Assembly (NCBI GenBank): GCA_963824085.1
Contig: CAWGNT010000020.1
Span: 1-64,000 of the forward strand
Length of the DNA stretch: 64,000 nt
Direction: 5' to 3'
From: JARRNE01 sp963824085
GTDB taxonomy: Bacteria > Pseudomonadota > Gammaproteobacteria > Chromatiales > Chromatiaceae
The notes beneath the pieces are model-generated. The model was not told the DNA's origin, made no database searches, and saw only the letters and a program-made list of their open reading frames with translations. Shown piece after piece: positions 24,775-33,455 of this stretch; positions within the stretch are counted from its first letter, which is position 1, and each line of letters begins with the position of its first letter. The position numbers were made by a program, and so were the translations under genes.

Positions 24775-25092
24775 TCAACTGCCGGTCGCCTTGAGCGGCG
24801 CCACCTTGTCCTTCTTGGGAGATAAGGATGCCTCTACTGCGGGCGTCTCCGGCGCAGGCAACTTGCCCTTTAGGATGCGCTCGACGTCACGGGCGTTGCG
24901 GGCGAGATAGATGGTCAGCTCCTCGAGGTCGGCCTCGGGCAGCGTCGGCAGCACCTGATCCGCGCGCAGCCGCTCTGCCAGTCGCTCCGCGTTCTCCAGG
25001 ATATGGTCGTAGGTGTCTGCCTCCTTCTTGTCAGTTGTGCGCAACCGCTCCACTCCCTTGCTGTCTCTGACGATGTATTCGATCTCTATCAT
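24775..25092 (-). CDS. YebG-family protein (SOS-associated)
   Basis: A 105-residue protein similar to YebG: MIEIEYIVRDSKGVERLRTT, the conserved DKKEADTYDHILENAERLAE segment, and LTIYLARNARDVERILKGK. YebG is a small DNA-damage-inducible protein under LexA control in enterobacteria; its molecular role is unclear. The C-terminal 25 residues are a lysine/proline-rich extension. I could not find a clear LexA box in the 150 bp upstream. Confidence 0.8.
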   Translation of the reverse strand: MIEIEYIVRDSKGVERLRTTDKKEADTYDHILENAERLAERLRADQVLPTLPEADLEELTIYLARNARDVERILKGKLPAPETPAVEASLSPKKDKVAPLKATGS

Positions 25093-25350
25093 GGTCTGTG
25101 GGCCCCCACGTTTCGCGTCCGCACCGCAGCTGGCGGAGCAGTATAGCGGCCTGGTTCGGCCTATCGTTCCCGGTAAGCAGCCGCAGCACCTCTAGGGCAC
25201 CGCCGGCCTGCCAGACTTCGAAGTATAGGCACCCGCGTCGAGACCGAGCTCGCCCGTCTCGAAGCCGTTGTGACGGCCCTACCACGCCGCCACCACGTGC
25301 ACGGCGCGCTGTCAAGCCACCATCTCAGCTGCCGTCGCCCTGAAGCTCCA

Positions 25351-25402
25351 CCTCCCCGAACTACGTAATCCAACCCCGGCATTCTGGCCGGAGTCTCGCT
25401 GT
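25351..25402. repeat. Dispersed intergenic repeat, copy A
   Basis: It shares the cctccccgaactacgtaat lead and the ccggcattctggccgg hairpin with copy C at 26265-26375. It lies about 260 bp upstream of the yebG-like gene. Confidence 0.7.
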
Positions 25403-25425
25403 CCGTGTACTGCGGTCGCGCCGGC

Positions 25426-25658
25426 CTACTCCTTCAAGTACGGATACCCCACCCGTTCGTAGTACTGGCGCGCGAGCATCCGCTCGTCGCTCCCGTTGCT
25501 CTGATACCCGTCCTCGCGCGGGGCGCTCGCGTAGTTCCTGATCTCGCAGAGATCGGCAATGAAACCGCGCAGCACGGTCTCGGCGGCCACCTCGTCCGCT
25601 CCGCTTCGCACCACGCCACGAATTCAGGCGGCAACTCCAGGGTGACGGTCGTACTTAT
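25426..25658 (-). pseudogene. Small hypothetical gene with an ATA start and an internal frameshift
   Basis: A ggagg ribosome binding site at 25666-25670 precedes, by the normal spacing, an ATA codon at 25656-25658 followed by STTVTLELPPEFVAWCEAER. The frame then shifts near 25590-25610 and continues as GADEVAAETVLRGFIADLCE, ending ARQYYERVGYPYLKE at 25426. The two halves together match a family of small hypothetical proteins with a VLRGFIADLC motif that I recall from related bacteria. The ATA in place of ATG plus the frame break suggest decay. Function unknown. Confidence 0.6.
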
Positions 25659-25770
25659 CCCACTACCTCCACATGCAAACAATCTCCTTCCACCATACCG
25701 CACGGGCCCCCTCGTGCGTACTGCGCCCATCCCCCGTCAATCCAGCCCGCAGCAACCGCCCCGAAGATAC

Positions 25771-25850
25771 TCCTCCCTGAACTACGTAACTCAATCGCCC
25801 CAACCTACTGCTCCACTCCTTCCCTGCCCCAAAGGAACCCCCGCTTACCA
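25771..25850. repeat. Dispersed intergenic repeat, copy B
   Basis: It shares about 60 bp with copy C, including the stretch cgccccaacctactg, but lacks the ccggc hairpin. It lies upstream of the ATA-start gene and 90 bp before the DUF2934 gene. Confidence 0.75.
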
Positions 25851-25942
25851 CCCCAGCGTTTCTCCATCCGTGAGGACCGTCACAGAACCCGCATCAAAGC
25901 GTCAGTAATCTTTCTCGCTTCGATCAACCGAGGGGTTGCACT

Positions 25943-26200
25943 ATGAAGAGGGACTGCGAAGAGGACGACTGGACTCCCGGATTGCGCTCGAAGCTGTTTT
26001 TCCGCGCCGTGGCGGAGGCAACTTGGCTGAGGGGCTCAGTGCTGGGACACGGCGGCCACGCCGATTCCATGTATGCGCCTGCGAACGCGCGCGAGCGGCG
26101 CATCCGGGAAGCGGCCTACTTCAAGGCGGAGCAGCGCGGCTTCGCCCCAGGCTATGAGCTCGACGACTGGCTCGAGGCGGAGGCAGAGCTCGGTACGTAA
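25943..26200 (+). CDS. DUF2934 family protein
   Basis: An 85-residue protein. Residues 49-82 (ARERRIREAAYFKAEQRGFA followed by ELDDWLEAEAEL) match DUF2934, a short helical module common in proteobacteria and of unknown function. The N-terminal part (CEEDDWTPGLRSKLFFRAV) is less typical. ATG 25943 has a gagg element 12 bases upstream. It is flanked by repeat copies B and C. Confidence 0.75.
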   Translation: MKRDCEEDDWTPGLRSKLFFRAVAEATWLRGSVLGHGGHADSMYAPANARERRIREAAYFKAEQRGFAPGYELDDWLEAEAELGT

Positions 26201-26643
26201 CGCAAGCTAGGGTATCCATTCAGTGAACAGCGGGAAGCAGGGCTGCCGGCCGACCCGGAGCCCCGCCTCCCCGAACTGCATAATTCAACCGCCCCAACCT
26301 ACTGTTCCACTCCTACCCTGCCCCCAACGAACAACCCCGGCACCTGGCCGGGGCTTGTCTCGCTGCTCGCTCGCACGAGTCCCTGTGCGCCTATTGCCCC
26401 CCGCAACCCACGTCAATCAGTCACTCTCGCCTGGACAACGGATCTCTCCACCCCGTATCGCCTTATGCCTACGCAAACGCCCTTGCCCGACTTTACCGCC
26501 GATGATAGCGTTCCCCTCACTCCAAGAGCGGGGCGGCTGAACCTCCTATCCGTCGGCTTCCAGCCGCACTCAGCCGAGTCTCCGCGGAAGTAGGAACCAA
26601 TTGATCGCAGCTGCAGCTAAAACCACCAACACGGGGGCACCCA
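26201..26643. other. Intergenic region containing repeat copy C
   Basis: About 440 bp between the DUF2934 and DUF3011 genes. Apart from repeat copy C no gene is supported. Confidence 0.5.
26265..26375. repeat. Dispersed intergenic repeat, copy C
   Basis: The longest copy; it combines the segment shared with copy B and the ccccggc-acct-ggccgggg hairpin shared with copy A, followed by tctcgctg as in copy A. It follows the DUF2934 stop by 65 bp. Confidence 0.75.
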
Positions 26644-27225
26644 ATGAAGTCGGTACACTCATGTTCAGCAATCGCACTCATGCTGTTTTCCACCATCGCG
26701 CTGGCGGACCGCGTCACGTGTGAGTCCAAAGGCGGGAACCGGGTCAATTGCCGCATGGACACTTCCGGCGGCGTCACCATGGGGAAGCAATTGAGTGGTT
26801 CGCCCTGCCGGCGAGACTCCACCTGGGGGGTCAATCGGCACGGAGTCTGGGTCGATCGGGGCTGCCGCGCAGTGTTTGTTTCTGAGAGCGGACCACGGTA
26901 TGGGGGCCGGGATGACGCTTCGCCGGACGTAGATCTGAACAAGCATGGCTCCGGCCGGGTCCGATTCAACAACAATTGTGTGGTCTATTACAAGCATTGG
27001 CGTCGGTCTGAGGAAACGCGGGAGTGCAACAGCCATCAGGTGCGGCGTGCAGACGATGCAATAGAGGGCCGACGGGGCGATTACGGCAGAGGCCAAGGCG
27101 CATCGTCGAGAAACGTTGGAAGAGAGTGGGATCGTGGCTGCAGCGATGCCAAGGGCGGTTCCTACGACAGAAGTAAGCACAGCCAAGCTTATGAAGAAGG
27201 CTGGCAGGCGTGCAGAAGGAAATAG
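26644..27225 (+). CDS. Secreted DUF3011 family protein
   Basis: A 193-residue protein with a signal peptide (MKSVHSCSAIALMLFSTIALA, cleaved after ALA). The mature part starts with one DUF3011 repeat: VTCESKGGNRVNCRMDTSGG, LSGSPCRRDSTWGVNRHGVW, VDRGCRAVFV, with the paired cysteines of the family. The C-terminal 70 residues are polar and rich in Arg, Gly and Ser. It is probably periplasmic and disulfide-bonded. The DUF3011 role is unknown. Confidence 0.82.
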   Translation: MKSVHSCSAIALMLFSTIALADRVTCESKGGNRVNCRMDTSGGVTMGKQLSGSPCRRDSTWGVNRHGVWVDRGCRAVFVSESGPRYGGRDDASPDVDLNKHGSGRVRFNNNCVVYYKHWRRSEETRECNSHQVRRADDAIEGRRGDYGRGQGASSRNVGREWDRGCSDAKGGSYDRSKHSQAYEEGWQACRRK

Positions 27226-27515
27226 GAGTGTATGAAAAGGTCTGGGTCTGGATGACGATGCACCAAGGGCACTACTCACCTTCGAGTCGGACTGAGTCGT
27301 CATTCAGCCGACGCCTGTTTGCGTCACCTTAGCCGTCGGCTCGATTCAAATCAGCTATTCTCAGTTTTCATCGCTGATACGCTCTCTACCACCTGATTGA
27401 AGTCTTTCGGGGGGAACTGGGAAGTTGCGCAGAGCCTCGGGGTGAAGAAGCACAGATCTTGCGGGTGCGGCCTCGACATGATGTGACGTCGAGGAGTATC
27501 TTCTAACCTTCTGTA
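27226..27515. other. Flank between the DUF3011 gene and the transposase
   Basis: About 290 bp. It should contain the left end of the ISKra4-type element and its terminal inverted repeat, but I could not fix the boundary. A short ccgacg/cgtcgg inverted repeat lies around 27308-27345. Confidence 0.35.
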
Positions 27516-28421
27516 GTGACGAGAGAAGGTGCGGTTGTGGCGACAGTGGTCAAGCGATCGGGTGAGGAGGTGACGGTTGAGGTGACGGTGCGGCTCAGCG
27601 GCAGTCTGCTGGAGATGGAAGGAGCGATCCAGGAGGCGACCAACGCGGTCGGTCGTTGCGTCACCGAGGAAGCGCTCAAGCGCTTCGACACCGACGGCAG
27701 TGCGATTCGCATCGGCGAGATCAAGCTGACCGCGCGCGGGCGCGATCCGAAGGTCTACCAGAGCCCGTACGGGGAGGTCCAGGTCGAGCGCTACGTCTAC
27801 CAGAGCTCCCGCGGCGGGCGCATCTTCTGCCCGCTCGAGCACCAGGGGCGGATCGTGCGCGGGGCCACCCCCCGGTTTGCCAGCCAGATCAGCCACAAGT
27901 ATGCGCACCTCAACGTGCGCGCGGTGCAAGCCGACCTCGAGCAGAACCACGGCCGGAAAGTGGCCGCCTCCTACATTCAGCATGTTGCCGAATGGGTGGG
28001 CACCATCGCCACGGCCAAGGAAGAGGACTGGGCGTACGCGCTGCCGGCGCTTGAGCGCCCCATCGCGACCGTCGTGGTCAGCCTCGACGGGGCCATGATC
28101 CCGATGGCCGACAGTGAGGGGTATCGCGAAGCGATGGTGGGAACCCTCTCGTTCTACGACCAGGAGGGCGAGCGCCAACACACCATCTACCTCGCGGCCG
28201 CGCCCGAGTACGGCAAAGGGGAGTTCCTGCAGCGCATGGAGCGCGAGATTGCGCGCGCCAAGCAACAGTTTCCCGACGCCCTCTACCTGGGCATCGCCGA
28301 CGGGGCCGCCAGCAATTGGCGCTTTCTTGAGCAGCACACGCAGCGCCAGCTGATCGACTTTTTTCATACCACAGAGATCCATTTGCGGGGGGTGGTTCGC
28401 ACCGTCCTTCAGTCCGGGTGA
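27516..28421 (+). mobile_element. ISKra4-type transposase, C-terminally truncated
   Basis: A frame of 301 residues resembling the N-terminal and central part of ISKra4 transposases: VTVEVTVRLSGSLLEMEGAI, GRIFCPLEHQGRIVRGATPR, VVVSLDGAMIPMADSEGYRE and the acidic LYLGIADGAASNWRF. The sequence departs from the family after QLIDFFHTTE (about residue 288), where these proteins continue for at least another 80 residues with the last catalytic acidic residue. A stop follows at 28421. The element was cut at its right end, close to the rpoS 3' flank, and cannot transpose by itself. Confidence 0.85.
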
Positions 28422-28647
28422 TTGGTGTCGAACCTTCGCCGCCACTCGCTACGCCCGCTGTCCTGCGGGCAGGGACGCGGAAGCCGCGGCGTCAAGGGAG
28501 GCGCCGTCGAGCTTAGCCATGGGAAAGGCGATCGCGTGTGCCCGCGGAACGCGAAGGCGACGCTGATCGACTCGGTGCTCCCTAGGGGCTCGAGGTTACC
28601 GGGATTGCCAAGCCAGGCCCGGATCGCGCCGACTCGTCAAAGGACTC
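28422..28647. other. Spacer between the broken IS and rpoS
   Basis: About 225 bp of GC-rich sequence with no gene. It follows the IS break and is presumably foreign flank joined to the conserved rpoS end. No clear terminator for rpoS was seen. Confidence 0.4.
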
Positions 28648-29679
28648 TCACTTGAAGAAGGCATCCAACGAGAACCCCTCCTTCTCCAAGATATCGCGCA
28701 GCCGCCGCAAGGCGTCCATCTGGATCTGGCGCACGCGCTCGCGGGTCACACCCAACTCCCGTGCCACATGCTCCAACGTCGAGTGATCGTAACCATGGAG
28801 GCCGAATCGGCGCTCTACCACCTCACGCTGCTTGTCGTTGAGCTTGGTCAGCCACTGATCCAGGTTGGTCTGGATGTCCTGGTCTTGGATCCTGTCCGCG
28901 GGATCATGTGCCCCGTCGTCCTGCAACATGTCCACGAGCGGCTTATCGGCATCTTTGCCATAGGGCGTGTCGACCGATGTAATGTGCTCGTTGAGGCCGA
29001 GCATGCGCTTGACCTCCCAAATCGGCTTGTCGAGAAGCTCGGCGATATCCTCCGAAGTGGGCTCATGGTCCAAACGCTGCGCGAGGCGCCGCGCGGCCTT
29101 TAGATAGACGTTGATCTCCTTTACGACGTGGATCGGCAGGCGCACCGTTCGTGTTTGGTTCATGATCGCCCGCTCGATGGTCTGACGGATCCACCAAGTC
29201 GCGTATGTCGAAAACCGGAAGCCGCGCTCGGGATCGAACTTCTCGACAGCACGGATCAGGCCGAGGTTTCCCTCCTCGATCAGGTCCAGCAGAGGGAGAC
29301 CTCGGTTGAGGTAGCGGCGCGCGATCTTGACCACCAACCGCAGATTACTGACGATCATGCGCTGCCGCGCCGCGTTGTCCCCGTTCTGTGCACGCCGCGC
29401 GAAGTAGACCTCCTCCTCCGCGGTCAGGAGCTTCGAGCTGCCGATCTCGTTAAGGTACAGACGGGTAGCGTCGAAATCGCCGTCATCGGCGGCGAACTGA
29501 CTGGTTGGACACTCAAGCGAATCCCCCTCCGCGGAGGCATCGTCGAGCACCTGGGTGCTGTCGTCGATGTCCACACCTTCCGTGTCGATGTCCTCCCGGC
29601 CTCCGTCTTCACCGAGAAGCTCGAGCTCATCGCCGTCGGGGGACGTGACCAACTCCGGTCGCTCGTCGATGGTTGCCAT
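28648..29679 (-). CDS. rpoS: RNA polymerase sigma factor RpoS (sigma-38)
   Basis: A 343-residue sigma-70 family factor. Region 1.2 has TRLYLNEIGSSKLLTAEEEV; region 2 has IVSNLRLVVKIARRYLNRGL, LDLIEEGNLGLIRAVEKFD and FSTYATWWIRQTIERAIMNQ; region 4 ends with LGVTRERVRQIQMDALRRL. The acidic N-terminal extension (residues 1-60) is longer than in enterobacteria. Its placement directly downstream of nlpD is the standard arrangement, with the main rpoS promoter normally inside nlpD. It controls stationary-phase and general stress genes. Confidence 0.96.
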   Translation of the reverse strand: MATIDERPELVTSPDGDELELLGEDGGREDIDTEGVDIDDSTQVLDDASAEGDSLECPTSQFAADDGDFDATRLYLNEIGSSKLLTAEEEVYFARRAQNGDNAARQRMIVSNLRLVVKIARRYLNRGLPLLDLIEEGNLGLIRAVEKFDPERGFRFSTYATWWIRQTIERAIMNQTRTVRLPIHVVKEINVYLKAARRLAQRLDHEPTSEDIAELLDKPIWEVKRMLGLNEHITSVDTPYGKDADKPLVDMLQDDGAHDPADRIQDQDIQTNLDQWLTKLNDKQREVVERRFGLHGYDHSTLEHVARELGVTRERVRQIQMDALRRLRDILEKEGFSLDAFFK

Positions 29680-29709
29680 ACAAAGCTCGCTCCGCCGCGG
29701 GAGAGCCGA

Positions 29710-30579
29710 TCACCGGGAGCCGGGAAGATAAGCCAGTGGATTCACAGCGGTGCCGTTCTTGCGGATCTCGAAATGGAGAAGGTAGTCCCCACCGGGTACC
29801 TGCCCTACCTCCGCGAGGGTCTGACCGCGGCTCACCTGTTCGCCTTCCTTCACCAGGAGCCGACGATTGAAGCCGTATGCACTCAAGTAGTTATTGTTAT
29901 GCTTGACGATGATAAGGTTTCCGTATCCCTTAAGTCCACTGCCGCTGTAAACGACCTTCCCCCCTTCGGCGGCGACCACCATTTCGCCCCGTCGCCCTTC
30001 GATTCGAATTCCCTGGTGTGTGCGATCGCCCGGCCGAAACGTCTGGACGACCTTCCCGTGCAGGGGCCAGATCCAGTGCAGCCCTCCTACCGCCCTTTCC
30101 TTCCTCGCCGCTGCTGGAGGCGCTGTTCGTAGCGGTTTCACGGCGGCTACCGTCTGCGCCGGCTTGGCGCGAGCTGCCGGCACACCCGGGCTCGCCTTCG
30201 GCTCGGGATTTGCCTCTCGCGGCGCCGGCTTCACCGTCCCGTCTGGCGGGGCGATACGCAAAAGCCGCCCTGCATACAGGCGGTATGGTGGTCGGATACC
30301 GTTCCAGCGCGCGACGGTATGGTAATCGAGCCCGCGCTGGGCCGAGATGCGGTAGAGATTTTCACCGGGGCGCACGCGATGATAACCGCTCGGCGCCGGT
30401 CCTGAGGCATCGCGCGTGTCCACAGGCGCCGGACCGGTCGAGCTGCAACCGACGGCAAGAACCGCGATGATGAGGAAACACGACAAACACCGGAGCCACG
30501 AGTCCGCTGGACACGAGACCCCAATGCTCGAGAGCGGTCGCGCTTGGTCTGATGTCGTCCGGCTGGGTCGATACCTCAT
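29710..30579 (-). CDS. nlpD: NlpD-like lipoprotein with LysM and degenerate LytM domains
   Basis: A 289-residue lipoprotein: an N-terminal hydrophobic stretch ending in the lipobox LAVGC, a LysM domain (YHRVRPGENLYRISAQRGL), a proline-rich linker, and an M23/LytM domain (QTFRPGDRTHQGIRIEG to LLHFEIRKNG). The metal ligands of active endopeptidases are not intact: there is no Asp after the first His and the usual HxH reads LLH. This matches NlpD of the enteric type, which activates the amidase AmiC at the septum rather than cutting peptidoglycan itself. It lies between yqaA and rpoS. Confidence 0.92.
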   Translation of the reverse strand: MRYRPSRTTSDQARPLSSIGVSCPADSWLRCLSCFLIIAVLAVGCSSTGPAPVDTRDASGPAPSGYHRVRPGENLYRISAQRGLDYHTVARWNGIRPPYRLYAGRLLRIAPPDGTVKPAPREANPEPKASPGVPAARAKPAQTVAAVKPLRTAPPAAARKERAVGGLHWIWPLHGKVVQTFRPGDRTHQGIRIEGRRGEMVVAAEGGKVVYSGSGLKGYGNLIIVKHNNNYLSAYGFNRRLLVKEGEQVSRGQTLAEVGQVPGGDYLLHFEIRKNGTAVNPLAYLPGSR

Positions 30580-30597
30580 CCGTTGCCTCAGATCCCC

Positions 30598-31170
30598 CTA
30601 TCGAAACACGAGCACCAGGCCAACCAAGGCAATCATGATCCAGCCGATCCGATCGACGTACTGACGCAGAAGACCCTCCATCCGCTCGCCGCCCCAGGCC
30701 ATGAGAGCAGCGACGAGAAAGAAGCGCGCACCGCGGCCGATCGCCGAGGCAACCACGAAAGGAACTAGCGCCATCGCGATGACACCCGCCGTGATGGTAA
30801 ATACCTTATACGGGATAGGTGAAAACCCTGCGACGAAGATGGCCCAGAACCCCCACACGTCGAACCAATGCTTGACCTCCTCGTACTGCGGCCAGTAGCC
30901 GGCATCGCGCAGCAAGGGCTCGACGAGATCGAAGGCAAACACGCCGATCAGGTATCCAAGCAGGCCCCCCAACACCGACGCCAGCGTCGTTAGCGCGGCG
31001 AACCACCACCCACGTCTTGGGTTTGCCATGCTCATGGGTGCGAGCATCACGTCGGGCGGGATGGGAAAAAACGACGACTCCGCAAAGCTCAGTCCGGCCA
31101 GGTACCAGGGGGCGTGCCTATGCCGCGACCACACCATGATGCGGTCGTAGAGGGAGGAGAATATGCGCAT
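30598..31170 (-). CDS. YqaA/DedA-like inner-membrane protein
   Basis: A 190-residue membrane protein of the SNARE-associated (DedA/VTT) type with YLAGLSFAESSFFPIPPDVM near the N-terminus and GFWAIFVAGFSPIPYKVFTI in the middle, the paired re-entrant motifs of the family, plus C-terminal helices. It may act in lipid flipping or membrane homeostasis. ATG 31170 overlaps the pcm stop (ATGA), fitting the common surE-pcm-yqaA-nlpD-rpoS order. Confidence 0.9.
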   Translation of the reverse strand: MRIFSSLYDRIMVWSRHRHAPWYLAGLSFAESSFFPIPPDVMLAPMSMANPRRGWWFAALTTLASVLGGLLGYLIGVFAFDLVEPLLRDAGYWPQYEEVKHWFDVWGFWAIFVAGFSPIPYKVFTITAGVIAMALVPFVVASAIGRGARFFLVAALMAWGGERMEGLLRQYVDRIGWIMIALVGLVLVFR

Positions 31171-31832
31171 CAGGCTACCCCTCCGAGCAATGGAACGAAG
31201 GTCACCTGCTCCAGCAGCTCGCGCTCGTATCCGGTCTCGGTCCGCGTCACCCGCACGAGTGCCTGATCGTTGCCGCTTCCGATGGGAAGCACCATGCAGC
31301 CGCCTGAGCTCAGCTGCGTCGCTAACACCCGTGGAATTCCCGCCGGTGCGGCTGTGACAAGAATGGCGTCGAAGGGAGCATACTCGAGCCAACCCATGAC
31401 GCCGTCACCATGGCGAAGACGGACATTTCGTAGCTGTAGCGCCTTGAGTCGGCGCTCCGCGTCGCTGAGCAGAGCCGCCACTCGCTCGACGCTATAGACG
31501 CGTCGGACCAGCGCTGCGAGCACCGCCGTCTGAAAGCCGGAGCCCGTACCGATTTCGAGCACCGTATCCGGCTTCCGCCGCTCCAACAGGGCCTCCGTCA
31601 TACGCGCCACGGTGTATGGCTGCGAGATCGTCTGCCCGTGGCCGATCGGCAGCGCAGAGTCCTCATACGCCCGACTCGCCAGCGCCTCGTCCACGAAGAG
31701 ATGCCGCGGAATCCGCCGCATCGCGTCGAGCACCGCCTGGTTGCGCACGCCCGCCTTGGCAAGCCGCTTAATGAGACGTTCCCTGGTCCGCTGGGAGGTC
31801 ATCCCAATGCCCTGCACCAGGGTGGCAGCCAT
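31170..31832 (-). CDS. pcm: Protein-L-isoaspartate O-methyltransferase
   Basis: A 220-residue enzyme that repairs isomerised aspartates in aged proteins using SAM. Signature segments are RRIPRHLFVDEALASRAYED, LPIGHGQTISQPYTVARMTE and the SAM loop VLEIGTGSGFQTAVLA. ATG 31832 overlaps the surE stop by ATGA; earlier in-frame starts (31841, 31853) are possible but fit the operon less well. It is coupled to yqaA by another ATGA overlap. Confidence 0.95.
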   Translation of the reverse strand: MAATLVQGIGMTSQRTRERLIKRLAKAGVRNQAVLDAMRRIPRHLFVDEALASRAYEDSALPIGHGQTISQPYTVARMTEALLERRKPDTVLEIGTGSGFQTAVLAALVRRVYSVERVAALLSDAERRLKALQLRNVRLRHGDGVMGWLEYAPFDAILVTAAPAGIPRVLATQLSSGGCMVLPIGSGNDQALVRVTRTETGYERELLEQVTFVPLLGGVA

Positions 31833-32581
31833 CACTGACATGCGTTGAGCCACCTCCCCAAAGGCTCGATCGCGCTATGGCGCGTCAAATCCACCTGCAG
31901 CGGTGTGACCGATACGAACCCATTGCGCAAGCAATGAAAGTCGGTCCCAGGCCCTGCATCCTGCTCAGGCCCCGCGGGTCCAACCCAGTAGACGGTCCGG
32001 CCGCGAGGGTCCGTCGCAGGGGTCACGGGCTCGGCCTTGTGGCGGTGCCCCAGGCGGGTGGCCGCAAAGCCCCTGATCTCTTCGTACGGTACGTCGGGGA
32101 CATTTACGTTCAAAATGATGTTCGGTCCCAGCGACTCGCGGCCGAGGTTGCGCACAAGGAGCGCGGCGACACGGCCAGCCGTCTCGAGGTGCTTCGGCTG
32201 GAAGGCGTCTACGGAAACGGCCATGGCGGGCAATCCCAGAAAGCGGCCCTCGGTCGCCGCGGCCACCGTCCCCGAGTAGATGACGTCGTCTCCAAGGTTT
32301 GGGCCATGATTGATGCCGGCAACTACGATATCGGGCTCCTGCTCCAGCAACCCCGTGATCGCAAGATGCACGCAATCCGTCGGCGTCCCTTCCACGCGAA
32401 GGTATCCGTTCTCCGCACGCTCGGCCCTGATCGGGACCGTCAGGGTTAGGGAGTTGCTGGCACCACTGCGGTCGCGATCCGGCGCGACCACTGTGATCTC
32501 GCCAATCTCTCCGAGCGCCTCAGCCAATGTCCGGAGCCCGGGGGACTGATAACCGTCGTCGTTACTGATTAGAATTCTCAT
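31832..32581 (-). CDS. surE: 5'/3'-nucleotidase SurE
   Basis: A 249-residue survival protein that removes phosphate from nucleoside monophosphates. The N-terminus MRILISNDDGYQSPGLRTLA carries the metal-binding DD, followed by VVAPDRDRSGASNSLTL and VVAGINHGPNLGDDVIYSGT. ATG 32581 begins exactly at the family start; the frame extends far upstream but that part is out of character. It is the first gene of the surE-pcm-yqaA-nlpD-rpoS group and is divergent from the Smr gene. Confidence 0.95.
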   Translation of the reverse strand: MRILISNDDGYQSPGLRTLAEALGEIGEITVVAPDRDRSGASNSLTLTVPIRAERAENGYLRVEGTPTDCVHLAITGLLEQEPDIVVAGINHGPNLGDDVIYSGTVAAATEGRFLGLPAMAVSVDAFQPKHLETAGRVAALLVRNLGRESLGPNIILNVNVPDVPYEEIRGFAATRLGHRHKAEPVTPATDPRGRTVYWVGPAGPEQDAGPGTDFHCLRNGFVSVTPLQVDLTRHSAIEPLGRWLNACQ

Positions 32582-32876
32582 CAAGGACCGGCGCCCTTGC
32601 TTCGCACCCGGGGGCACAACCCGCCGCTCGCCCGCGAGGGCTTCGAAGGGGTACCGGCGGTCTCCAACGCCGCCACAGCGGCGATCCTCTCTCGCTGCCG
32701 CAATCCTCGGATGATACTGGAATACGAGGGCACCGACACCCTGCAACTTTGCACTGGATTGATATACTGCGGCCCGTAGGCAAGCCCGGTCGAGCTGAGA
32801 GGGCGAACGATCATTAGCAAGGCCCCTGCGGCACTCCTCAGATCCCGAGCTTGGTGAGAGCGGTTGCCGACGTACC

Positions 32877-33434
32877 ATGAGCAGACAACCTCACGAATCG
32901 GAGGCCGAGCTCTTCCGCGAAGCCGTCGGGGATGCAGAGCCGATCGTCATGGACCAGGCCGAGCCTTTCCGTCGCCGCCCCCCTCCTGTCCCCATCACAC
33001 AGCCGTCCGACCTGCGGGAGACGGATCGCACGGCAACCCTATCGGAATCAGAAGTCGAGACCCCCGAGTACTTGCTCTTCGCTCGCCCGGGCGTTCAAAA
33101 GAGGCTGATCTCCGACCTCCAGCGGGGCTACATCGCGGTCGACCTCGAAGTCGATCTGCACGGACTCACGGTGGTCTACGCGGAGCGTGTCCTCGACGAG
33201 TTCCTGCGTGAATGCGGCCGACGGCGGGTGCGTTGCGCGCGCATCATCCACGGTAAAGGTTCCCGCTCCGCCGAGGGGCCGCCCGTGCTCAAGCGCAAGG
33301 TAAACTACTGGCTGCGGCTCCGCGAGCAGGTGCTCGCGTTCTCCTCGGCCACAAGGCGCGACGGCGGAATCGGTGCACTCTATGTGCTGCTGCGCAACCC
33401 TGACAAGGGCGAGCGCAGAGGGCGTCGCCGCTAG
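32877..33434 (+). CDS. Smr-domain protein (SmrB-like)
   Basis: A 185-residue protein with a charged, disordered N-terminal half and a C-terminal Smr domain: VDLEVDLHGLTVVYAERVLD, the catalytic-type RIIHGKGSRS, and GALYVLLRNP at the end. SmrB-type endonucleases cut mRNA at collided ribosomes; with the DLHGLT and HGKG motifs intact, nuclease activity is plausible. It is the only plus-strand gene in this block, lying between truD and surE, which are usually adjacent on one strand. Confidence 0.88.
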   Translation: MSRQPHESEAELFREAVGDAEPIVMDQAEPFRRRPPPVPITQPSDLRETDRTATLSESEVETPEYLLFARPGVQKRLISDLQRGYIAVDLEVDLHGLTVVYAERVLDEFLRECGRRRVRCARIIHGKGSRSAEGPPVLKRKVNYWLRLREQVLAFSSATRRDGGIGALYVLLRNPDKGERRGRRR

Positions 33435-33455
33435 TCCTGATCCGTACCGCCGGCC

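Noticed and set aside
20805..26200. Series of small unrelated genes suggesting an integron cassette array.
   Set aside because: Genes are on both strands, no attC-like consensus ends or integrase were found, and the repeats seen do not match attC structure.
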